From: Trinickia mobilis
Lineage (GTDB): Bacteria; Pseudomonadota; Gammaproteobacteria; Burkholderiales; Burkholderiaceae
Assembly: GCF_017315705.1 (NCBI RefSeq)
Contig: NZ_JAFLRF010000026.1
Span: forward strand, 1 to 64,000
Direction of reading: 5' to 3'
Length of the DNA stretch: 64,000 bases
Both the position numbers and the translations under genes were made by a program. Numbering within the stretch: position 1 is the stretch's first letter; every line of letters starts with the position of its first letter. The notes under the pieces were generated by a model. It searched no databases. It was not told the DNA's origin and worked only from the letters and a program-made list of their open reading frames with translations. Of this stretch, positions 18,639-28,680 are shown piece after piece.

Positions 18639-19832
18639 TCAAACCACATTCATCGCCAACGCACTGGCACGGTAGTGCTGATTCGCACGCCCCGCATCGC
18701 CAAGCTGCTCGAAAAGCCGCGCGAGCGCGCGGTGCGTACGGATCGTCAGCGCTTCGTTGTCCCCCGCCATCTTCAATGCCTGTTCGAGGAACGACTGCGC
18801 CTTGCCCCAGAGCTGTTGGTGCAGGCACAAGCGGCCGAGCGAGAACAGCAAATCCGCGTCTTCAGGGCGCTCCTTGTGCCACGCCTCGGCCTTCTGGATC
18901 AGCGGCAGCGCATCGCCGCCAGCAGTATCCGGATAGCGTCGCAACAAGCGCGCGTCCCAGTTGTTCGCAAGCGCATCCTCGACGATCTTGCGCGCGGCCT
19001 GGTGTTTGTTCAACGCGACCAACAGTTCCGCCGCCAAGTCGGCGAGCCGCGGGGATTGACGCTCGCTCGCCGGCAGCGAGTTCCACAGCGCGAGCAGCTC
19101 ATCCGCGTCGTGGCGGCGGTCGCGCAGCAGGTTTTCGGCTGCCTGTTGACGCAAGCGGACAGCCGCGGCCGGGTGGATCGCCTCGCGCTTTTCAAGCGAC
19201 TTCACGAGCTTCAGCACTTCCGCCCAGTTCTTCAACTGCTGCTGCGCGCGCAGCGCGATCTGCTGTGCGTGAATGCGGCGGCCACCCTGTGATTGCATTT
19301 CGGTGAGCGCGGCAAGCGCGCCGCCGGCATCGCGGCCGTCCGCGCGCATGTCGGCGCTCGCCATCAGGCGCGCGTCCTGCCAGTCGGCGGCGTCGATCTG
19401 CGCAAGCCACTCGTCGCGGCGCGCAAATTCGTGCATCCGGTGCGCGGCCGCCGCCGCGATCAAGCCGGCAGCGCCCTTGTTCGCGTTGTTCGTCAGCGAA
19501 TCGCGAGCCGCTTTTTCCGCGCGCGGGAAGCGGCCCGCGAACAGGTTGCCGACGGCTTCACGCAACGCGGCTTGCGCCTTCGCCTCGCGCGAACGCGCGC
19601 GATACGCGGCGACGCGCTGCGGCATCTTCCAGACGTTGCGCACGATGCGCATCACCGCGTACATCAGGATGAACAGCACCACGATCGCGACGACAAACAG
19701 GTTCAGCGAGATATCCACGCGATACGGCGGATAGACGAGCAGCACCTGGCCGGCGTCGAAGCGCCCCACCGTCGCGAGCACGACCGCGATGACGAAGAGA
19801 AGCGCGAGCCACAAGAGTCCTCGGATCGCCAT
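18639..19832 (-). CDS. hemY: Heme biosynthesis-associated TPR protein HemY
   Basis: Protein of 397 residues with two N-terminal membrane helices (about 5-25 and 42-65), the HemY_N region MRIVRNVWKMPQRVAAYRAR, then helical TPR-like repeats to the end. In proteobacteria hemY closes the hemCDXY operon; its biochemical role is poorly defined, and it is not the protoporphyrinogen oxidase HemY of Bacillus. The ATG at 19832 lies 2 bases after the hemDX stop, so the two are coupled. Confidence 0.9.
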   Translation of the reverse strand: MAIRGLLWLALLFVIAVVLATVGRFDAGQVLLVYPPYRVDISLNLFVVAIVVLFILMYAVMRIVRNVWKMPQRVAAYRARSREAKAQAALREAVGNLFAGRFPRAEKAARDSLTNNANKGAAGLIAAAAAHRMHEFARRDEWLAQIDAADWQDARLMASADMRADGRDAGGALAALTEMQSQGGRRIHAQQIALRAQQQLKNWAEVLKLVKSLEKREAIHPAAAVRLRQQAAENLLRDRRHDADELLALWNSLPASERQSPRLADLAAELLVALNKHQAARKIVEDALANNWDARLLRRYPDTAGGDALPLIQKAEAWHKERPEDADLLFSLGRLCLHQQLWGKAQSFLEQALKMAGDNEALTIRTHRALARLFEQLGDAGRANQHYRASALAMNVV

Positions 19833-19834
19833 CG

Positions 19835-21868
19835 TCAGCCCCGGCTCTTGTATTGGTGGACAGCCTGCAGGCTCGTGTCGATGTTCGGCACAACGACCGC
19901 CGCGGAGCCCTGGTCCACTTCCTTCACGAGGTCCTGCACGGTCTGCGTGCGCTTCGACGACGCGTCGCAGTAGCGCGCGAGCGCAGCCTCGGCGGCGGCG
20001 AGGTCCGACTTGAGGGTCGTCTGATTGCGCGAGAGCAGCGCAAGGCGCGCCGACAACAGGCGCAGCTTCAGATTCTCGCGAATGAAATAGCCCTGCTCGG
20101 GCGAGTTCAGCATCGCATCGGCGTTATCGATGCGGCGCACCTGCACGAGGCTCGTCAGCTGCTGGCCGATGCCCGCCGTGAATTCCTGCCACCAGACCTT
20201 CCAGCGCGGCTCTCCGGTAGCGGCCGCCACCTTCGCGGTATCGGCCGGCGTGCTCGCGTGCGGCGTGGCGTGCGCAATCGGCGCTTCGCCCGCGAGCGGC
20301 AGCGTGTCGACCTGTTCGATCGCGTTGTCGAGCTTGATGGCGAGGCCGGTCAAATCGGTGGACGGCGCGGCCTTGAGCTTGTCGATGTCCTGCGCGATCG
20401 CCTTGCGCACGACTAGCGCTTGCGGGCTATCCGAAGCCGCGAGCCGCGAATCCGCGCTTTGCAGCGCGAAGAGCGCGAGTTGCGTGTTGCCCGTAAGCGC
20501 CAGTTGTTCGCTTGCGCTCGACAGCATCTGCTGGACTTCGGCGAGCGTCCAGTCGTCACGATTGCGCGCGAGGTCAGCGTATTGCTGCTGCAGCGCCTGC
20601 TGGGCGTTCTGCGCGTCGGCGAGCTTGCCTTCGAGCTGCGAGAACTGCGAATCGACCTGGTGCACGGTCGCAAGCGCCTGATCGGTCTTCACGCGCAACT
20701 CGGCCACTTGTGCATCGTTGGCCTGCTGGCGCTGCGCGAGCCGCGCATCCATCCGCACGACCTTGCGGTTCAGCGCGAAGCCGCCGACAGCCGCCGCAGC
20801 GAGGAACACGATCACGACGAACCACAGGAGCGCGATGCCCATGCCGCCGCGCCTATGCGCTTCGTAGGGCGTAAACGGCGGGTTCGGCGGCAACGGCGGA
20901 GGCGCCACGGCCGGCTGGGGAGTCACGTTGTTGGTATCGTTCGTATCGCTCATGCGTGTCGGGGCCGGGTGAGTCGAAGCCGGTTGATTGAGGGAGGCGC
21001 CGGGCGCCCCTGCGTTGGGCGCGGCGCGCTGCGACTGAGCGCAGGCGGCGAGTGCGCGGACGATGCGCTCATCGCCCGCGCCGGACATCGTAATGCTATC
21101 AAAACCCAATCCGCGCGCAGTCTCGGCGATGCGCGGATGCGGTGCGACAAGCGGCGCGCGCTTGAGCGCGGCGATTTCGGGTGCGGTCAAATGCTCTTGC
21201 GCGAGGTCGTTCAGATTGCGCACGCCCTCGGAGCTCGTCACGAGCCACGCGTGCGGCGCGCCCGCGAGCAGCGCGTGCACGCGCTCCCAGGCGCCGATCG
21301 ACGGGTCCGGCACGACGCGCCGGTATGCGGCGGCCGCCTCGACTTGCGCGCCGGCCTCGCGCAAGCGATCGGCGAGCCATTCGCGGCCGCCGTCGCCGCG
21401 CACGATCAACACGCGCTTGCCTTCGAACGCGCCCTCGCCGAGTTCGGCTTCGAGCGCGGTATAGAGCGCTTCCGAGTCGAAGCGCGCGCCGTCGTCATCG
21501 ACGCAAGACGACGGGCTCACGACGCGATGCCCAGGCGCGGCGACCCCATGCCGGGCCAGCGCCGCGACGCTGCCCGGGCCGACCACGCCGATCGGCAGCG
21601 CGTGCGGCCAGATCGCGCCGTACTTCGCGAACGCATGATCGATCGCGTTCGGCGACACGAACACCACGAGCGCATAGCTATCGAGCGACGCGAACGCGGC
21701 ACGCAACGGCGCATCGTCCTCGGCCGGCGCGATATCGATCAGAGGAAATTCGAGCGTTTCGATGCCCTCGGCGGCGAGACACGCGGATAGTTCGCCCGAC
21801 TGTCCGGCCGGTCGGGTCACGATTGCCGTGAAGGCGTCCGGCGTCGCGCCGCCCAGTCCGCCCGTCAT
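19835..21868 (-). CDS. hemDX: Fused uroporphyrinogen-III synthase / HemX protein
   Basis: Single chain of 677 residues joining two proteins that are separate in E. coli. Residues about 1-265 are the bilobed HemD domain (TAIVTRPAGQSGEL..., VFVSPNAIDHAF, LIVRGDGGREWLAD, AWLVTSSEGVRN), which cyclises hydroxymethylbilane to uroporphyrinogen III. A Pro/Ala-rich linker follows, then one membrane helix (ALLWFVVIVFLAAAAVGGFA) and a coiled-coil HemX region. The HemX part is often annotated as uroporphyrin-III C-methyltransferase but has no methyltransferase motif here. The start overlaps the hemC stop by one base (TGATG). An internal Met (MSDTND...) near the linker could allow separate HemX synthesis. 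Confidence 0.88.
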   Translation of the reverse strand: MTGGLGGATPDAFTAIVTRPAGQSGELSACLAAEGIETLEFPLIDIAPAEDDAPLRAAFASLDSYALVVFVSPNAIDHAFAKYGAIWPHALPIGVVGPGSVAALARHGVAAPGHRVVSPSSCVDDDGARFDSEALYTALEAELGEGAFEGKRVLIVRGDGGREWLADRLREAGAQVEAAAAYRRVVPDPSIGAWERVHALLAGAPHAWLVTSSEGVRNLNDLAQEHLTAPEIAALKRAPLVAPHPRIAETARGLGFDSITMSGAGDERIVRALAACAQSQRAAPNAGAPGASLNQPASTHPAPTRMSDTNDTNNVTPQPAVAPPPLPPNPPFTPYEAHRRGGMGIALLWFVVIVFLAAAAVGGFALNRKVVRMDARLAQRQQANDAQVAELRVKTDQALATVHQVDSQFSQLEGKLADAQNAQQALQQQYADLARNRDDWTLAEVQQMLSSASEQLALTGNTQLALFALQSADSRLAASDSPQALVVRKAIAQDIDKLKAAPSTDLTGLAIKLDNAIEQVDTLPLAGEAPIAHATPHASTPADTAKVAAATGEPRWKVWWQEFTAGIGQQLTSLVQVRRIDNADAMLNSPEQGYFIRENLKLRLLSARLALLSRNQTTLKSDLAAAEAALARYCDASSKRTQTVQDLVKEVDQGSAAVVVPNIDTSLQAVHQYKSRG

Positions 21869-22848
21869 CACGCGCCGGGCTGGCCGCCGTTGCCGGCGAG
21901 CGAGCGGACGATCTCGAGCGCGCCCTGCGCTTCGAGCGCCGCCGCGACTTGCTGCCCGAGCGCGAGGGCCCGCTCGGGGCTCGTCACGGGCGCGGACGCT
22001 TCGGCTGCGAGCACGCGCGTGCCGTCGGGCGTCGACACGCGGCCTTTCAAATGCAGCGCGCCGTCGCGCCACATCGCATGCGCGGCGAGCGGCACCTCGC
22101 AGCTGCCGCCGAGCGCGCGCGACACCGTCCGCTCCGCCTCGACCGCGAGCGCGGTCGCCTCGTGATGAAGCGGCGCGAGCCACGCGGCGAGCTCGGCGCG
22201 CCCCGCGCGAATCTCGATGCCGAGCGCGCCCTGGCCTGCCGCGGGAAGGCTGTCGCCCGCATCGAGCAGCGCGCGGATGCGCGCGCCGAGGCCCAGGCGC
22301 TTCAAGCCGGCGGCCGCGAGAATGATCGCCGCGTACTCGCCCCGATCGAGCTTGGCGAGGCGCGTATCCAGATTGCCGCGCAGCGGCCGCACGACGAGCT
22401 GCGGATAGCGCGCGCGCAACATCGCTTCGCGGCGCAGGCTCGAGGTGCCGACGACGCTGCCCGCGGGCAGCGCGGAAAGCGATGCGTAGCCGTTCGAAAC
22501 GAACGCGTCGCGCGGGTCCTCGCGCTCCATCACCGCGGCGAGCGAGAAGCCTTCGGGAAGCTCCATCGGCACGTCTTTCAGCGAGTGCACGGCGAGATCG
22601 GCGCGGCCGTCGGCGAGCGCGATTTCCAGTTCCTTCACGAAGAGCCCCTTACCACCGACTTTCGACAAAGTGCGATCGAGAATCTGATCCCCGCGTGTCG
22701 TCATCCCGAGGATCTTTACGTCGCAAGATGGATATAATTTGTGCAGCGCATCGCGCACGTGTTCGGCCTGCCACATCGCCAGGCGGCTTTCCCGCGAGGC
22801 AATCACGAGCGTGCGCGGCGAGGTGGCGGAAAGCGTCTCGGAGTTCAT
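21868..22848 (-). CDS. hemC: Porphobilinogen deaminase (hydroxymethylbilane synthase)
   Basis: Cytoplasmic enzyme of 326 residues that polymerises four porphobilinogens to hydroxymethylbilane. Visible motifs are [36 protein letters not shown] with the catalytic Asp region, RRPL-like arginines ([13 protein letters not shown]) and the dipyrromethane-cofactor Cys in [12 protein letters not shown]. The start at 22848 ([14 protein letters not shown]) follows family practice; a longer frame to 22926 lacks homology. It heads hemC-hemDX-hemY and is divergent from ppc. Confidence 0.93.
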   Translation of the reverse strand: MNSETLSATSPRTLVIASRESRLAMWQAEHVRDALHKLYPSCDVKILGMTTRGDQILDRTLSKVGGKGLFVKELEIALADGRADLAVHSLKDVPMELPEGFSLAAVMEREDPRDAFVSNGYASLSALPAGSVVGTSSLRREAMLRARYPQLVVRPLRGNLDTRLAKLDRGEYAAIILAAAGLKRLGLGARIRALLDAGDSLPAAGQGALGIEIRAGRAELAAWLAPLHHEATALAVEAERTVSRALGGSCEVPLAAHAMWRDGALHLKGRVSTPDGTRVLAAEASAPVTSPERALALGQQVAAALEAQGALEIVRSLAGNGGQPGA

Positions 22849-23078
22849 TGCGTAAGGCTTCGAATGACGGGATGGATAACCAAGAATGGTAGCACGCACG
22901 TCCTGGCCGATTTTTCGGACGAGCAAGACTGAAACCCTTGCCGCACGCGAAGCAGTACCGCGGTCAGCAGTTCACGCGCCTCACCTCGAAATCAGCGCGG
23001 TTGTCGTAGGTTCCGCAGTTGCCTTACCCGCAGTCCATCTATCTATTCATAGACTCTGGCTTCACTGAGGAAATCATC

Positions 23079-26000
23079 GTGACGTCTTCCGGATCGGCGC
23101 GCTCTGCCCGCCGCAACGCTGCATCGCCCGCCCACGAATCGGCCGCGCCGGCCGCATCTGCCACGAAGGCAGCCAAAACAGCCAAAGCGGCCCGAGCGGT
23201 CAAAGCTGCGAGAACCGTGAAAGCGGCTCAATCGCCCAAGAGCGCCAAAGCCATCAAAGCGGTAAAGGCCGTGCAAGCCATCGAAACCGAAGCCGTCGCC
23301 CCGCTCGCCGAGGCGAAAGCCGCCGGCAAAACCCGCGCGAAAAACGCGGCCAACGACGCGAGCCAAGCCGCCGCGCCGTCGCCGCGCGCGCAAGGCCGCA
23401 GCCGCGAGGACAAGGATCAGCCGCTGTTTCAGGACATCCGCTACCTCGGCCGCCTGCTCGGCGACGTCGTGCGCGAGCAGGAAGGCGACGCGGTGTTCGA
23501 AGTCGTCGAGGCAATTCGCCAGAGCGCCGTCAAATTCCGCCGCGAAGACGACAGCAGCGCCGCGCAGACGCTCGACAAGAAGCTGCGCGCGCTCACGCCC
23601 GAGCAGACGGTGAGCGTCGTGCGCGCGTTCAGCTACTTCTCGCATCTCGCGAACATCGCCGAGGACCGCCACCACAACCGCCGCCGCCGCGTCCACGCGC
23701 TCGCGGGCTCCGCGCCGCAGGCGGGGACGATCGCCTATGCGCTCGCGCGCCTGACGCAAGCGGGCGCGGCCGCCACGCCGGTGCTCGAGCAGTTCTTCCA
23801 CGGCGCGCTGATCGTGCCCGTGCTCACCGCGCACCCGACCGAAGTCCAGAGGAAGAGCATTCTCGACGCGGGACGCGCGATCGCGCGACTGCTCGCCGAG
23901 CGCGACCAGCCGCTGACCGCGCGCGAACGCGCGCAAAACGAGGCCATCTTGCGCGCGCGCGTCACGTCGCTCTGGCAGACGCGCATGCTGCGCGACTCGC
24001 GCCTCACCGTCGCCGACGAAATCGAGAACGCGCTGTCGTACTACCGCGCAACGTTCCTGAACGAGATCCCCGCTCTCTACGCCGATATCGAAGCCGAGCT
24101 CGCCGAGCACGGCCTCGCCACGCGCCTGCCGCCGTTCTTGCAGATGGGCAGCTGGATCGGCGGCGACCGCGACGGCAATCCGAACGTGACCGCCGCGACG
24201 CTCGAAGAGGCGATCACGCGGCAGGCCGCCGTGATCTTGGAGCACTACCTCGAAGAGGTGCACAAGCTCGGCGCGGAACTCTCCGTGTCGAACATGCTCG
24301 CGAGCGCGAGCGATGAACTGAAGGCACTCGCCGCGGCGTCGCCGGACCAGTCGCCGCACCGCGTCGACGAGCCGTACCGCCGCGCGCTGATCGGCATGTA
24401 CACGCGGCTCGCGGCGAGCGCGCGCGTGCGGCTCGGCGAAGGCGCCGTCCCGGTGCGCGGCGCGGGCCGCAGCGGGCCGCAAGTGCGCGCGAAACCGTAC
24501 GCCGACTCGAGCGAATTCACGCGCGACTTGCACGTGCTGATCGATTCGCTCGCCGGCCATCACGGCGAATCGCTCGCGACGCCGCGCCTCGCGCCGCTCG
24601 CGCGCGCGTCCGAGGTGTTCGGCTTCCATCTGGCCAGCATCGACCTGCGCCAAAGCTCCGACATCCACGAAGCGGTGATCGCCGAGCTGCTCAAGAAAGC
24701 GGGTGTCGAGCCCGACTACGCGGCGCTTGCGGAGGCCGACAAGCTGCGCGTGCTCATCGCCGAACTTTCTCAGCCGCGCCTTTTGCGCTCGCCGTACCTC
24801 GACTACTCGGACCTCGCGAAGAGCGAGCTCGGCGTGCTCGAGGCGGCCCGCACGACGCGCGAGCGCTTCGGCGCGCGCGCGGTGCGCAACTACATCATCT
24901 CGCACACGGAAACGGTGAGCGACCTCGTCGAAGTGCTGTTGCTGCAGAAGGAAGCCGGCTTGCTCGAAGGCGTGCTCGGCAGCCCGCACGCGAGCGCGAG
25001 GAACGGCCTGATGGTGATCCCGCTCTTCGAAACCATCGCCGACTTGCGCAACGCGCCGCACATCATGCGCGACTACTTCGCGCTGCCCGGCGTCGACGCC
25101 ATCGTCGAGCACCAGGACGGCGAGCAGGAAGTGATGCTCGGCTACTCGGACAGCAACAAGGACGGCGGCTTCCTCACGTCGAACTGGGAGCTTTACCGCG
25201 CGGAACTGGCGCTCGTCGCGCTGTTCAAGGCGCGCGGCATCACGCTGCGGCTCTTCCACGGCCGCGGCGGCACGGTCGGGCGCGGCGGCGGCCCGACCTA
25301 CCAGGCGATCCTCTCGCAGCCGCCCGGCACCGTCGAAGGCCAGATCCGCCTGACCGAGCAAGGCGAGGTGATCGCGAGCAAGTTCAGCAATCCCGAGATC
25401 GGCCGGCGCAACCTGGAGACGGTGGTCGCGGCGACGCTCGAAGCGTCGCTCCTGCCGCAAGGGAATGTTGGCCACGTGCCGGGCGCGAACCTGGCCACGT
25501 TCGAAGAAACGATGCAGACGCTGTCCGATGCGGCGATGGCCGCCTATCGCGCGCTCGTCTACGAGACGCCCGGCTTCACCGAGTATTTCTTCTCGTCGAC
25601 GCCGATCGCCGAAATCGCGGAGCTCAACATCGGCAGCCGGCCCGCGTCGCGCAAGCTGCAGGACCCGAAAAACCGCAAGATCGAAGACCTGCGCGCGATT
25701 CCCTGGGGCTTCTCATGGGGGCAGTGCCGGCTCCTGCTCACGGGCTGGTACGGGTTCGGCAGCGCGGTCGCCGCGCACCTGGACGGCGCGGGCAGCGACG
25801 CCGAGCGCGCCCGGCGGCTTTCGGCGCTCAGGAAGATGTACAAGACCTGGCCGTTCTTCTCGACCCTGCTGTCGAACATGGACATGGTGCTCGCCAAGAC
25901 CGATCTCGCGGTCGCCTCGCGCTACGCGCAGCTCGTCGCGGACAAAAAGCTGCGCAAGCACGTGTTCGAGCGCATCGTGGCGGAGTGGGAGCGCACGTCG

Positions 26001-26219
26001 ACGGTGCTCTCCGAGATCACCGGCAAGGAAGAGCGGCTCGCCGACAACCCGCTCCTCGCGCGCTCGATCAAGAACCGATTCCCGTACCTCGACCCGCTGA
26101 ATCACCTGCAGGTCGAGCTGATCAAGCGCCACCGCGCGGGCGATACGACCGCGCGGCTGCGGCGCGGGATTCACCTGACGATCAACGGGATCGCCGCGGG
26201 GCTGCGCAATACCGGCTGA
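23079..26219 (+). CDS. ppc: Phosphoenolpyruvate carboxylase with Lys/Ala-rich N-terminal extension
   Basis: Anaplerotic enzyme making oxaloacetate from PEP and bicarbonate, 1046 residues. Catalytic motifs are intact: [13 protein letters not shown] with the essential His, [28 protein letters not shown], and the C-terminal [10 protein letters not shown] tetramer/effector end. I start at GTG 23079, with GAGG at 23067-23070; the frame upstream has no conserved sequence. The first ~110 residues are unlike the enzyme: a Lys/Ala repeat ([17 protein letters not shown]...) resembling histone H1/AlgP tails. E. coli PPC is 883 residues, so most of the surplus is this extension. Confidence 0.92.
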   Translation: MTSSGSARSARRNAASPAHESAAPAASATKAAKTAKAARAVKAARTVKAAQSPKSAKAIKAVKAVQAIETEAVAPLAEAKAAGKTRAKNAANDASQAAAPSPRAQGRSREDKDQPLFQDIRYLGRLLGDVVREQEGDAVFEVVEAIRQSAVKFRREDDSSAAQTLDKKLRALTPEQTVSVVRAFSYFSHLANIAEDRHHNRRRRVHALAGSAPQAGTIAYALARLTQAGAAATPVLEQFFHGALIVPVLTAHPTEVQRKSILDAGRAIARLLAERDQPLTARERAQNEAILRARVTSLWQTRMLRDSRLTVADEIENALSYYRATFLNEIPALYADIEAELAEHGLATRLPPFLQMGSWIGGDRDGNPNVTAATLEEAITRQAAVILEHYLEEVHKLGAELSVSNMLASASDELKALAAASPDQSPHRVDEPYRRALIGMYTRLAASARVRLGEGAVPVRGAGRSGPQVRAKPYADSSEFTRDLHVLIDSLAGHHGESLATPRLAPLARASEVFGFHLASIDLRQSSDIHEAVIAELLKKAGVEPDYAALAEADKLRVLIAELSQPRLLRSPYLDYSDLAKSELGVLEAARTTRERFGARAVRNYIISHTETVSDLVEVLLLQKEAGLLEGVLGSPHASARNGLMVIPLFETIADLRNAPHIMRDYFALPGVDAIVEHQDGEQEVMLGYSDSNKDGGFLTSNWELYRAELALVALFKARGITLRLFHGRGGTVGRGGGPTYQAILSQPPGTVEGQIRLTEQGEVIASKFSNPEIGRRNLETVVAATLEASLLPQGNVGHVPGANLATFEETMQTLSDAAMAAYRALVYETPGFTEYFFSSTPIAEIAELNIGSRPASRKLQDPKNRKIEDLRAIPWGFSWGQCRLLLTGWYGFGSAVAAHLDGAGSDAERARRLSALRKMYKTWPFFSTLLSNMDMVLAKTDLAVASRYAQLVADKKLRKHVFERIVAEWERTSTVLSEITGKEERLADNPLLARSIKNRFPYLDPLNHLQVELIKRHRAGDTTARLRRGIHLTINGIAAGLRNTG

Positions 26220-26231
26220 CAACGGCGCACT

Positions 26232-26263
26232 CGTCACGCGACGCCCTGCCGCGTCGCGTGACG
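26232..26263 (+). terminator. 13-bp perfect hairpin after ppc
   Basis: CGTCACGCGACGC (26232-26244) pairs with GCGTCGCGTGACG (26251-26263) around CCTGCC, 12 bases after the ppc stop. No T-run follows, so it may stabilise the mRNA end or act with Rho. Confidence 0.5.
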
Positions 26264-26272
26264 CCCGCTTCA

Positions 26273-26315
26273 CATCACCTGCCTCATCACCTGCCTCGTC
26301 ACCTGCCCCGTCACC
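26273..26315 (+). repeat. 12-bp tandem repeats between ppc and the methyltransferase gene
   Basis: CATCACCTGCCT occurs twice, then CGTCACCTGCCC and a partial unit (CGTCACC). The array touches the 3' end of the convergent methyltransferase gene, whose stop is at 26311. Confidence 0.75.
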
Positions 26316-27063
26316 GCGCCTCGATCATCAACACGTCCAGCTTGAATGATCCGTCGGGCTGCACATCGAAATACTCGCGCACCTCATCGGGCGCGCTCGC
26401 CCACATCGAACGGATCGCCGCGACACGCACCTCGGGCGTGCGCATCCGCGCGACCCACGACGCAAACTCGATCGGCAAACGCCAGCGCTCGCGAATCTGC
26501 GCGGTAAAACCCGCGTTCGCCAACAGCGCGAGCCATTCGTCGGCGCGATAGTCGCGAATGTGCGACCCGTCGCGCAGCAATTCGATCGCCTGGATGTGGG
26601 TGTCCAGCAAGGGGGCGTCGATGCCCGCGACGTCAATGAACAGCACCCGGCCGCCCGGCTTCAGCACGCGGCGCACTTCGGCGAGCGCGCGCGGCACGTC
26701 GTGCCAGTGGTGTGCGCTCATCCGGCTGATCGCCCAGTCGAACGACGCGTCGGCAAACGGCAGCACTTCGGCCGCGCCCTGCTCGGTGCGGATATTCGCG
26801 AGACCGCGCTCGCGCGCCGCCGCGGCGACGGTCGCCAGCATCTGCGGCGCGAGATCGTACGCGACCACGCGCTGCGCGTGCGGCGCGACCGCGAAGCTCG
26901 CATGCCCCGCCCCGCAGCCGAGATCCAGCACGGCGGCACCGGGCGTCGCGCCGATTTCCGCCGCCAGCGTTTGCAGATCGGCGCCGCTTGCATGCACGGC
27001 ACTCGTCAAATAAGCGGCGGCAGTCGAACCGAACGCCTCGGCGACCTGATCGTGATGTTTCAT
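26311..27063 (-). CDS. Class I SAM-dependent methyltransferase
   Basis: Soluble methyltransferase of 250 residues. Motif I is AVLDLGCGAGHASFA near residue 45, followed by an acidic residue in RVVAYDLAPQML and motif IV-like ADASFDWAISRMSAHHW. It belongs to the UbiE/YcgJ-like Methyltransf_11 group; the substrate is unknown. The gene is divergent from an XRE-type regulator. A minus-strand promoter, TTGTAC at 27157-27152 and TATTGT at 27134-27129 with a 17-base spacer, lies upstream and overlaps an inverted repeat, so the regulator probably controls this gene. Confidence 0.87.
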   Translation of the reverse strand: MKHHDQVAEAFGSTAAAYLTSAVHASGADLQTLAAEIGATPGAAVLDLGCGAGHASFAVAPHAQRVVAYDLAPQMLATVAAAARERGLANIRTEQGAAEVLPFADASFDWAISRMSAHHWHDVPRALAEVRRVLKPGGRVLFIDVAGIDAPLLDTHIQAIELLRDGSHIRDYRADEWLALLANAGFTAQIRERWRLPIEFASWVARMRTPEVRVAAIRSMWASAPDEVREYFDVQPDGSFKLDVLMIEAR

Positions 27064-27128
27064 CGATAGCTCCTTGAAGGGGACTTGAGGACACCGCGCC
27101 GCAGTGCGCGGACCCGGTGTGTGCCGCT

Positions 27129-27179
27129 ACAATAGAGCCCGCCCTGTACCAGTACAAGTTAAGCAATTATCCTGGTACA
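27129..27179. promoter_or_regulatory. Promoter and operator between methyltransferase and XRE regulator
   Basis: Minus strand: -35-like TTGTAC (complement of 27152-27157), 17-base spacer, -10-like TATTGT (complement of 27129-27134). Inverted repeats: TGTACCAG (27145-27152) with CTGGTACA (27172-27179), and within the first site TGTAC/GTACA (27145-27156). The repeats overlap the -35, consistent with repression by the divergent regulator. Confidence 0.55.
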
Positions 27180-27227
27180 AAAGCTGCTCCCCTACGCTTG
27201 ATCTCTGGCGTCACCCGTCGACCGAAC

Positions 27228-28061
27228 ATGACCATCCCGTCGCACCCCGGCGATCCGCCCCCCTCCTCGTCGAGCGCCACGCCCGCCCGCGCGCTCGGCG
27301 ACTTCATCCGCGCGCATCGCGAACGCCTGTCGCCGATGGCGGTCGGCCTGCCACCGGGGCCGCGCCGCCGCACGCCGGGCCTGCGGCGCGAGGAAGTCGC
27401 GCAACTGTGCGGCGTGAGCCCGACCTGGTACACGTGGATCGAGCAAGGACGGCCGGTGTCCGCATCCGCTGATGCGCTTGCGCGGATTGCGGTCGCGCTG
27501 CAGCTCTCGCGCGCCGAGCGCGCGTACCTGTTCGAGCTCGCCGAGGAGCGCGATCCGGCCGAGCCCGATCAGGCGGCCACCGACGCCCCCGCCGCCCTCA
27601 TCGAAACCGTGCAGCTCATCCAATCCCCGGCCTACGTGCTCGACCGCCAATGGACCGCGTTCGCGTGGAACGCGCCGGCCGCCGATCTTTTCGCCGGCTG
27701 GCTGGACGACGCGCCGGGCGAGACGCGCGACCGCAACCTGCTGCGCTTCACCTTCACGGCGCCGTCGGCGCGCACGCTGATCGTCGACTGGGAGACGCGC
27801 GCGCGGCGGCTCGCGGCGGAATTCCGCGCCGATTCGATCCGGCACCTGAACGATGCGCCGACCCGCAGCCTCATCGATGCGCTCGCCGCCGAAAGCGACG
27901 CTTTCGCGCACTACTGGGCGTCGCAGGACGTCGGCGAGCGCGAGGGCGGCGCACGCGAATTCGATCATCCGCGGCTTGGGCGCGTCGTCTACGATCAGAT
28001 CACGTTCAAGCCCGCGCACCGGGACGATTTGAAGCTCGTGGTGCTGGTGCGGCGCTCATAG
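27228..28061 (+). CDS. XRE-family transcriptional regulator with MmyB-like ligand-binding domain
   Basis: Regulator of 277 residues. The helix-turn-helix (about 30-80) contains the family's distinctive TPGLRREEVAQLCGVSPTWYTWIEQGR. The C-terminal part (about 110-275) matches the MmyB-like PAS-type ligand-binding domain: VLDRQWTAFAWNAPAADLF, LLRFTFTAP, and a terminal HPRLGRVVYDQITFKPAHRDDLKLVVL. Such proteins usually repress a divergent enzyme gene, here the methyltransferase. The ATG at 27228 gives the usual start; the open frame extends to 27117 across the operator and is not used. Confidence 0.88.
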   Translation: MTIPSHPGDPPPSSSSATPARALGDFIRAHRERLSPMAVGLPPGPRRRTPGLRREEVAQLCGVSPTWYTWIEQGRPVSASADALARIAVALQLSRAERAYLFELAEERDPAEPDQAATDAPAALIETVQLIQSPAYVLDRQWTAFAWNAPAADLFAGWLDDAPGETRDRNLLRFTFTAPSARTLIVDWETRARRLAAEFRADSIRHLNDAPTRSLIDALAAESDAFAHYWASQDVGEREGGAREFDHPRLGRVVYDQITFKPAHRDDLKLVVLVRRS

Positions 28062-28101
28062 GCTCCATTAAGATAGCCGCGCGAGCCCATAAGAATACGC
28101 C

Positions 28102-28680
28102 ATGACCCCTCTTCCTCCCGAGCCCACGCCGGACGCCCTTACCGCCCTCCTCGCGCGCGTCGCCGGCGAGGACGCCGCGGCGCTGCGCTCCCTCTACGAT
28201 CTGACCTCATCGAAACTGTTCGGCGTCGCGCTCCGTATATTGGTGAAGCGCGAGTGGGCCGAAGAGGCGCTGCAGGACGCGTTCGTCAGCATCTGGCGCT
28301 ACGCGGGCGACTACCGCGAGAGCCTCGCCGCGCCGATGACCTGGATGGCGGCGATCGTCCGCAACCGCGCGCTCGACTGTCTGCGCCGGCAAAAGACGAG
28401 CGCCGCCGGGCAAACCGAATGGAGCGAAAGTTTGGATGAAATCTTGGCAGGACCCGACCCCGATCCCGCCGACACCGCGCTGCTGAGCCAGGAGGCCCGG
28501 CGGCTCGCGATCTGCATGGAACGGCTCGACGCGAACCAGCGCCAGGCGCTCGCGCTCGCCTATCTTCGCGACCAGAGCCATAGCGAGATCGCCGATGTCT
28601 TGAAGGTGCCGCTCGGCACGGTCAAGTCATGGGTCCGGCGCGGGCTCGAAAAACTCAAGACGTGCATGGGAGGTCCGTGA
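28102..28680 (+). CDS. ECF sigma factor, SigK/RpoE-like
   Basis: Sigma-70 family ECF factor of 192 residues. Region 2 (about 30-95) includes AEEALQDAFVSIWRYAGDYRES, and region 4 (about 130-185) has QRQALALAYLRDQSHSEIADVLKVPLGTVKSWVRRGLEKL, a normal helix-turn-helix. The next gene encodes a matching membrane anti-sigma factor and overlaps the stop by one base (TGATG). The gene starts 40 bases after the XRE regulator gene. Confidence 0.9.
   Translation: MTPLPPEPTPDALTALLARVAGEDAAALRSLYDLTSSKLFGVALRILVKREWAEEALQDAFVSIWRYAGDYRESLAAPMTWMAAIVRNRALDCLRRQKTSAAGQTEWSESLDEILAGPDPDPADTALLSQEARRLAICMERLDANQRQALALAYLRDQSHSEIADVLKVPLGTVKSWVRRGLEKLKTCMGGP

Noticed and set aside
23043-25475. 810-codon minus-strand frame opposite ppc
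   Set aside because: Composition is that of an antisense shadow and ppc on the plus strand has all catalytic motifs.
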